DNA of 37,129 nt from the NCBI GenBank assembly GCA_030065055.1, contig JASJDS010000037.1:1-37129 (forward strand), written 5' to 3'. The number at the start of each line of letters is the position of its first letter. Within the stretch, counting starts at the first letter, position 1. Under the pieces are notes generated by a model. The model had not been told where the DNA came from. It did not search any database and saw only the letters and a list, made by a program, of their open reading frames with translations. A program made the position numbers and the translations under genes. This DNA is from Calothrix sp. MO_192.B10. GTDB taxonomy: Bacteria > Cyanobacteriota > Cyanobacteriia > Cyanobacteriales > Nostocaceae. Shown in pieces: positions 33,098 to 37,129 of the stretch.

Positions 33098-33895
33098 TTG
33101 CGAGTTTATCATCTTTTAATCGGTGGTGTTTTGGTGTTGTTAGCACCTATGGGAGTTAATTTTATTCGTCCCCACCTTGCCCAGAGGAATCAATCACCAT
33201 CCAATTCTCGGACTCAAACAAAGAATATTGTCAATAATCAGACACCTATTAGTGGTAATAGTAATGCATGGAACGGTATTTTGGGAAAGACTAATATTCC
33301 TAAAGGTTGGCAGGTAAAAGCCTGCGAGAGCAATTCATCTTTGCTTTGTGTTTCTGCCAATGGTAAAAGCTTAGGTACAGTCGCAATTGATATTTATCCC
33401 TTGGAAAAACGGGCTGATTTCCAGAAAATACTGACAAATGTGGGAATTACCTCTGGTGTTCGTTCAAACGACCAAAATCCCCAATATCAAAATAAGCTAT
33501 TAAAAGCACTCCGCAGTTGGGTGGATGCCGAATATGCAGTACTGCCCCAGAAACGCCAGCAAAGTGATGGTAATGTTCGCCCAACAAGGGAAAGCATTAG
33601 TTTTGCTGCCCAACCTCAAGAAGTGGTCAAATTAGGAAAACTTCAAGGAATACGTTATGGATTTGTCCGATTCAGGCAAGAAGGTGGAGTGTTAGAAAAG
33701 CATCTACGGTATGTAACTTTTGATGGCAAAGCAATGTATGTAATCAACACGGCTTTTGCATCTAAGAATGCCATCCCAGGTAAGTTTGATAAACTGGAGA
33801 ATTTAGTCGTGTTTGAACCTTACCTAAATTCTATGGTGGCAAATTTACAGCTACCGAAGCAGGAATCAGTAGTTAGTAACCAAAATCCAAAATAA
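33098..33895 (+). CDS. Exported protein of unknown function
   Basis: I do not recognise the family. The 265-residue protein has an N-terminal hydrophobic segment (4-20, HLLIGGVLVLLAPMGVNF), probably a signal peptide or anchor, then a low-complexity N/Q/S-rich spacer (28-55). A folded domain of about 200 residues follows (GWQVKACESNSSLLCVSANG, GTVAIDIYPLEKR, KLQGIRYGFVRFRQEGGV, LRYVTFDGKAMYVINTAF), with two Cys that could pair in the periplasm. TTG at 33098 is the start, supported by AGGA 7 bp upstream; no ATG lies before the hydrophobic segment. It stands alone between two repeat-rich gaps. Confidence 0.6.
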   Translation: MRVYHLLIGGVLVLLAPMGVNFIRPHLAQRNQSPSNSRTQTKNIVNNQTPISGNSNAWNGILGKTNIPKGWQVKACESNSSLLCVSANGKSLGTVAIDIYPLEKRADFQKILTNVGITSGVRSNDQNPQYQNKLLKALRSWVDAEYAVLPQKRQQSDGNVRPTRESISFAAQPQEVVKLGKLQGIRYGFVRFRQEGGVLEKHLRYVTFDGKAMYVINTAFASKNAIPGKFDKLENLVVFEPYLNSMVANLQLPKQESVVSNQNPK

Positions 33896-34215
33896 AATGA
33901 CGCAAAAAATCCACTTAAACCTCATCTACCTTGAGAACCGTAGTTTTCGCTCCATGAATTTGGGATTGCTTCCTTGCGTCGCAATGACCAAAAAATAGAC
34001 TTTCATCAAGCCCCCGGATTTATCCGTGGAGAGTCAAAAATGTTTTCCTTGTTCTCATTAGCCCTTCGATTCATCGATGGGGTAACTGATAACTGTTAGC
34101 GCAGCTCCTCCGCAGGAGGCTAACTGTTAGCGTAGCTCCTCCGGAGGAGGCTAACTGATAACTGAAATGACACATCCAAATAATTAGAAACTCCAGGTTT
34201 CAACATGGACGGGGT
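33896..34215. other. Intergenic region with hairpins and 31 bp repeats
   Basis: Near 34013-34081 two similar small hairpins occur (CGGAT-TT-ATCCG, then CGAT-TC-ATCG), each inside an AGCCC context. These are followed by the 31 bp tandem units at 34091-34152. No gene is seen. Confidence 0.5.
34091..34152 (+). repeat. Two 31 bp tandem units with internal hairpin
   Basis: Each unit begins AACTGTTAGCG and contains AGCTCCTCCG followed by GGAGGCT. The two copies differ at two positions. The internal CTCC/GGAG arms could pair. The flanks carry TAACTGATAACTGA, as also found near 9500. Confidence 0.85.
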
Positions 34216-35208
34216 TTAGTTTCGAGATAAATTCGGTTGCACAACTTGGGGATAATTTTCAAAATTCCGCCTTACCCAATCCATGCCAACTTCATTGTTT
34301 AGCTTGATTTTTTGTGGTGTTTGGGGATAAATCTTACCTAAAATCTCTGTATCTTGTGCAACAACAACTTTAGCTAAATCTAAGAACTTCTGTTTTAGTA
34401 GCTTAAAGATAGGATTTTTTGCTAACCCAAACATCATGACATAAGTACGCGATTGCATTGGCGATTCTGGTACAAATAAGTGAATTTGTTTAAATATCCC
34501 CCCACTCATTTCGCCGTGCAATATCACTAAGGATGGGAAATAATTTTCTAAGTGGGCTGTTAGTACTTCCGGGAACAAGAACAAACCAGGATTTTTCAAT
34601 TTATCCTTTAAGTCTGTGAGTGCCAGGGGCATACTAAAGTAGGCATGGGAATGGTGTCCGCTGTCAATAAATTTCTCGAAATTTACTTCCTGAATTTGAA
34701 ATAACGATCTGTGAGTACCGTTTTGATGGTTGTAGTCATGCATATTCAATAGCAACGACAACAAGTCAGTTTCCACACTAGTATCAGCAGTACAGCCAAT
34801 AAATTCATATTCAGCAGCCAATTGATTCAAAATATTTGGTATGGGTTGTTGTGGTTCTTTGCCACCATAAGACCAAATAAAATCCCCTTCAATTATCAAT
34901 TCCAGTGGCTCTAATTGTGGCAGCGTTTTCTTTTTAGAACCTGGTAACACTGTACACCCTGTACCATCAAACTCCAATGCATGAAAAGGACAAACAACCA
35001 CACTGGTTTTATCTTCTCTTTCTGAGCACCATCCTGCTGAGAGCATTGCACCCATATGAGGACAGGCATTAGGTAAAGCATTGATATTACCTTGTCTATC
35101 TTTCCATAGCACATAGTCCTTACCGTAAATTGATACCTTAAATGGTTTATTTACAGCCAACATCGATTTATGCGCCAATAACCACGGCGCACCTTCCAGC
35201 ATAGACAT
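34216..35208 (-). CDS. Rieske non-haem iron oxygenase, alpha-type
   Basis: A 330-residue protein. An N-terminal Rieske domain (about 5-115) has [2Fe-2S] ligands Cys49-x-His51 (NACPHMGAM) and Cys73-x2-His76 (VVCPFHALEF). A C-terminal catalytic domain carries the mononuclear iron facial triad motif, Asp158-x2-His161-x4-His166 within NMHDYNHQNGTHR, as in ring-hydroxylating oxygenases. Such enzymes use electrons from a reductase to hydroxylate or demethylate aromatic or sterol-like substrates; none can be assigned here and no reductase is adjacent. It is divergent from a TetR-type regulator, with two palindromes in the 257 bp between them, so substrate-responsive control is likely. The start at 35208 is consistent with a conserved LEGAPWLLAHKSML beginning. 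Confidence 0.88.
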   Translation of the reverse strand: MSMLEGAPWLLAHKSMLAVNKPFKVSIYGKDYVLWKDRQGNINALPNACPHMGAMLSAGWCSEREDKTSVVVCPFHALEFDGTGCTVLPGSKKKTLPQLEPLELIIEGDFIWSYGGKEPQQPIPNILNQLAAEYEFIGCTADTSVETDLLSLLLNMHDYNHQNGTHRSLFQIQEVNFEKFIDSGHHSHAYFSMPLALTDLKDKLKNPGLFLFPEVLTAHLENYFPSLVILHGEMSGGIFKQIHLFVPESPMQSRTYVMMFGLAKNPIFKLLKQKFLDLAKVVVAQDTEILGKIYPQTPQKIKLNNEVGMDWVRRNFENYPQVVQPNLSRN

Positions 35209-35236
35209 TTGATTCTCCCTATCAGTAATTTGCTAA

Positions 35237-35252
35237 CATTCCCGTGGGAATG
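35237..35252. promoter_or_regulatory. Palindrome, candidate TetR operator
   Basis: CATTCCC-GT-GGGAATG is a perfect 16 bp palindrome about 30 bp upstream of the Rieske oxygenase start codon. Its size and position suit a TetR-family operator that would block that gene. Binding is inferred. Confidence 0.5.
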
Positions 35253-35291
35253 CAGCCAGATATATATGGTAAAAGACTTATCTATAATTTA

Positions 35292-35315
35292 AAATATGAG
35301 GATATATTCATATTT
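35292..35315. promoter_or_regulatory. AT-rich inverted repeat, second candidate operator
   Basis: AAATATGA and TCATATTT flank an 8 bp spacer in the middle of the Rieske-tetR divergent region. It overlaps likely promoter sequences (AT-rich 35260-35320). It might be an operator or merely AT-rich symmetry. Confidence 0.35.
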
Positions 35316-35413
35316 GTCAATAGCTAATACTAAAAATTAAGCAGACTAGTTATAGCACTAGGCCTGAAGGGGCGTGGACATTTCTAAATCCAGCAAACCT
35401 TTTGACAGTCTGC

Positions 35414-35441
35414 TGTTCCCTGTTCCCTATTCCCTGTTCCC
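35414..35441 (+). repeat. Four TGTTCCC/TATTCCC heptamers
   Basis: Four 7 bp units just upstream of tetR, immediately followed by the palindrome TAGCGC-GTA-GCGCTA (35442-35456). They are the reverse complement of the GGGAACA array at 32615-32642. Confidence 0.9.
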
Positions 35442-35465
35442 TAGCGCGTAGCGCTATACAACTCT

Positions 35466-36389
35466 ATGAATCAAATACCCCATCACCCTAAGATGCGCCG
35501 CCAACCAAAACAAAAGCGCAGTCAAAAACGAGTTCAACATATTCTCAATGCTGCTGCGGAAGTATTTGATCAAGTTGGGTTTGAAGCTGCAACCATGCAA
35601 GCGATCGCATCTGGTGCCCAAACTGCGATCGGTTCGCTTTACCAATTTTTTCCAGATAAATTAGCTATTTTCCACGCCCTAGAATTGCACCACTTGGAAC
35701 GAGTCGGGGAAGCTTGGGCAAAGTTGGATAGCCCTACTATGACTCAACTCCCGTTTGAAGAGTTTATCAAAACCATGATGGCAACCTACAAACAAATATT
35801 TGACGAGCCAACATCACGGGTGATTTTCATTCATTATTTTACTTCTTCTGCTACATTTCAAAGCATTGATGACAGCCTGACCCAGCAAGCTATTGATTTT
35901 CAAGCAAAGTTACTCCAAGCACGTAACCCCTCATTAAATCCTCAAAAGTGTAATTTAATTGCCGAAGTGTGCGTTCAAGCTGGAAATGCCTTAATTTTAG
36001 TTGCCCTCCGCAGCCCAGAAAGCCGTCGCCAAGCTATTTTTGCACAACTTGAACAGTTAATGATTGCTTACTTACGCCCCCATGTTGGAGATGAAGTCAG
36101 GGAGCAAAAAATGCACAAAAAAGTAATGAAAGTAATGAAATGTCCCCACTGTCACTCACAACGCCTTTCCAAAAATGGACATCGTCATGGCAAACAATGC
36201 TATCTTTGCAAAGACTGTGGCAAACAATTTTTAGAAACCTATTCCTCTAAAGGATATAGCAATGAAATCAAGCAACACTGTCTGAATTTACACAATAATG
36301 GTGTGGCGTTTCGAGAAATCGAACGGCAAACGGGAGTTTCTCACAATACGGTGATTCATTGGGTAAAGGACAAAGGAAAGCAAATTTAG
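35466..36389 (+). CDS. TetR-family regulator fused to an IS1-type transposase DNA-binding domain
   Basis: A 307-residue fusion. Residues 15-62 are a TetR helix-turn-helix (KRSQKRVQHILNAAAEVFDQ, then GFEAATMQAIA and GSLYQFFPDK). Residues 65-205 are a TetR ligand-binding domain. Near residue 215 (VREQKMHKKVMKVM) the sequence changes. From Met224 it is the N-terminal part of an IS1-family InsA-like transposase: a zinc ribbon (CPHC at 226-229, CKDC at 248-251, HRHGKQCYLC) and a helix-turn-helix (FREIERQTGVSHNTVIHWV). The DDE part is missing and the frame stops at 36389. The likely origin is an insertion at the tetR 3' end followed by deletion. The transposase ATG at 36135 could also act as an internal start. 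The protein probably controls the divergent Rieske gene. Confidence 0.85.
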   Translation: MNQIPHHPKMRRQPKQKRSQKRVQHILNAAAEVFDQVGFEAATMQAIASGAQTAIGSLYQFFPDKLAIFHALELHHLERVGEAWAKLDSPTMTQLPFEEFIKTMMATYKQIFDEPTSRVIFIHYFTSSATFQSIDDSLTQQAIDFQAKLLQARNPSLNPQKCNLIAEVCVQAGNALILVALRSPESRRQAIFAQLEQLMIAYLRPHVGDEVREQKMHKKVMKVMKCPHCHSQRLSKNGHRHGKQCYLCKDCGKQFLETYSSKGYSNEIKQHCLNLHNNGVAFREIERQTGVSHNTVIHWVKDKGKQI

Positions 36390-36444
36390 AATAAAAATTA
36401 ACTTTTTTTGGTAGCAACTTTTGTTTGGAGTCGTGTTCTGTATT

Positions 36445-36903
36445 TCACTCATCCACAGCCTGAATTGATATAACTCGATAGCCGTCACCTTGAATCATAC
36501 ACCGTCCGTCAGCATCTAAAGGGCAGGAATTTCTTAAGCCTGAAGGACGAGTTCCAGGAACATAAACGGCTGTAATTTCCACCTGTTGATTGTGAAAGTT
36601 CTTTAATTGTTCGCGATCGACTTTTTCAGATGGACGTAATACTAACCCACGGGGACTTTGGGGAGTTGTTACCAGGTAAAATTCATTTCCTTGATATGCC
36701 CTGATAGACTTGACTGGAGGAATTTTTTTATAGATTAATTTTCCTCGTTTTGTTTCTACTTTAAATTCGGTTAAATTCTGAGATGGTACTTTTAGATTTG
36801 CCTTTACAGAAGAGTTAGGAATATCTTGATTACAGCTAGTGATTGTGGAAGTAATTACTATAGTGAAGCAGATAAAAACTATTTTGAAAGTTTGCGAAAG
36901 CAT
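36445..36903 (-). CDS. Small lipoprotein of unknown function
   Basis: I do not recognise the family. From MLSQTFK (ATG at 36903) it has 152 residues with a lipoprotein signal: hydrophobic VFICFTIVI, then a lipobox ITSC, with Cys24 as the lipidated residue. The mature part is a small beta-rich domain (FKVETKRGKLIYKKIPPV, NEFYLVTTPQSPRGLVLRPS, NFHNQQVEITAVYVPGTRPS) with a possible Cys pair near the end (NSCPLDADGRCMIQGDGYRV). The domain could resemble an OB-like fold, but this is a guess from strand pattern. A second ATG three codons upstream (36912) is also possible. Confidence 0.65.
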   Translation of the reverse strand: MLSQTFKIVFICFTIVITSTITSCNQDIPNSSVKANLKVPSQNLTEFKVETKRGKLIYKKIPPVKSIRAYQGNEFYLVTTPQSPRGLVLRPSEKVDREQLKNFHNQQVEITAVYVPGTRPSGLRNSCPLDADGRCMIQGDGYRVISIQAVDE

Positions 36904-37029
36904 GATGTGCAATTTTTAAATGCTAAAGATTGATACAATCAGATATTTGATTATGTATTTTAACCAATGTTTATACCAAGTTGCGTTCTGTTGTAGTAGT
37001 TTGGTTGTGGATGGGATTGCCACGCTCCA

Positions 37030-37099
37030 CTACGTTACGTGAGCGCTTCGCGCACGCTACGCGGTAAGCGCAGCTATGCCGTAGGCTTTACGCTGCGGA
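37030..37099. repeat. GC-rich palindromic interspersed repeat
   Basis: The final 200 bp hold no gene. 37030-37099 contains overlapping palindromes (GAGCGCTTCGCGC, CGCTACGCG, GCAGCTATGCCGTAGGC) of the kind common between genes in filamentous cyanobacteria and similar to the segment at 2131-2164. Confidence 0.6.
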
Positions 37100-37129
37100 C
37101 ATCTACTATCTTTGATTGCAACTTGGTAT

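Overview
The window comes from the chromosome of a filamentous cyanobacterium, most likely Nostocales. The evidence is the scattered HIP1 octamers (GCGATCGC near 4162, 5506, 7812, 10672, 11265, 14238, 15783 and 19133), many 7-9 bp tandem repeat arrays between genes, cyanobacterial domain families (DUF1822, DUF928, DUF2256, DUF433/DUF5615, CHASE2) and a cyanobacterial-type rpsU neighbourhood. No tRNA, rRNA or CRISPR array was seen.

Left part (1-7700). The window opens on the first codons of a probable Ser/Thr kinase and a DUF433/DUF5615 toxin-antitoxin-like pair. Next comes a scarred region: the first 32 codons of topA stop at an IS607-type element whose tnpB is truncated, followed by the 3' tail of an NTF2/ester-cyclase-like gene that runs into tsaB. 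A J-domain coiled-coil protein, a truncated MscS-like membrane protein, a two-domain sulfurtransferase and an MnmD-like tRNA methyltransferase follow.

Middle part (7700-15400) is mostly housekeeping: an HD-GYP response regulator, glmU, an isoaspartyl peptidase, a small DUF2256 zinc protein, dusA, a CysQ/IMPase-family phosphatase and rpsU. Short tandem repeats fill the gaps and supply the stop codons of glmU and dusA. Upstream of rpsU lies the relic of an RRM (rbpA-type) gene.

Accessory core (15900-32200). After a small RTX protein come two convergent operons. The plus-strand operon encodes a sigma-70-like protein, a DUF1822 protein, a CHAT peptidase fused to a membrane CHASE2 sensor, and a secreted DUF928 protein. 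The minus-strand operon encodes a 1636-residue filamentous-haemagglutinin-type exoprotein (TpsA), its POTRA/ShlB outer-membrane transporter (TpsB) and a TPR-CHAT peptidase with an N-terminal export signal; its genes overlap. I read this as a two-partner secretion system linked to two caspase-like CHAT proteins and a sensor/sigma-like module. That link is inferred from gene order and is the most interesting content of the window.

Right part (32200-37129). A 900 bp repeat-rich gap holds a hairpin-forming MITE-like element. Then come an unidentified exported protein, a Rieske oxygenase divergent from a TetR regulator with two candidate operators between them, and a lipoprotein. The TetR gene is fused in frame to the zinc-ribbon/HTH domain of an IS1-type transposase.
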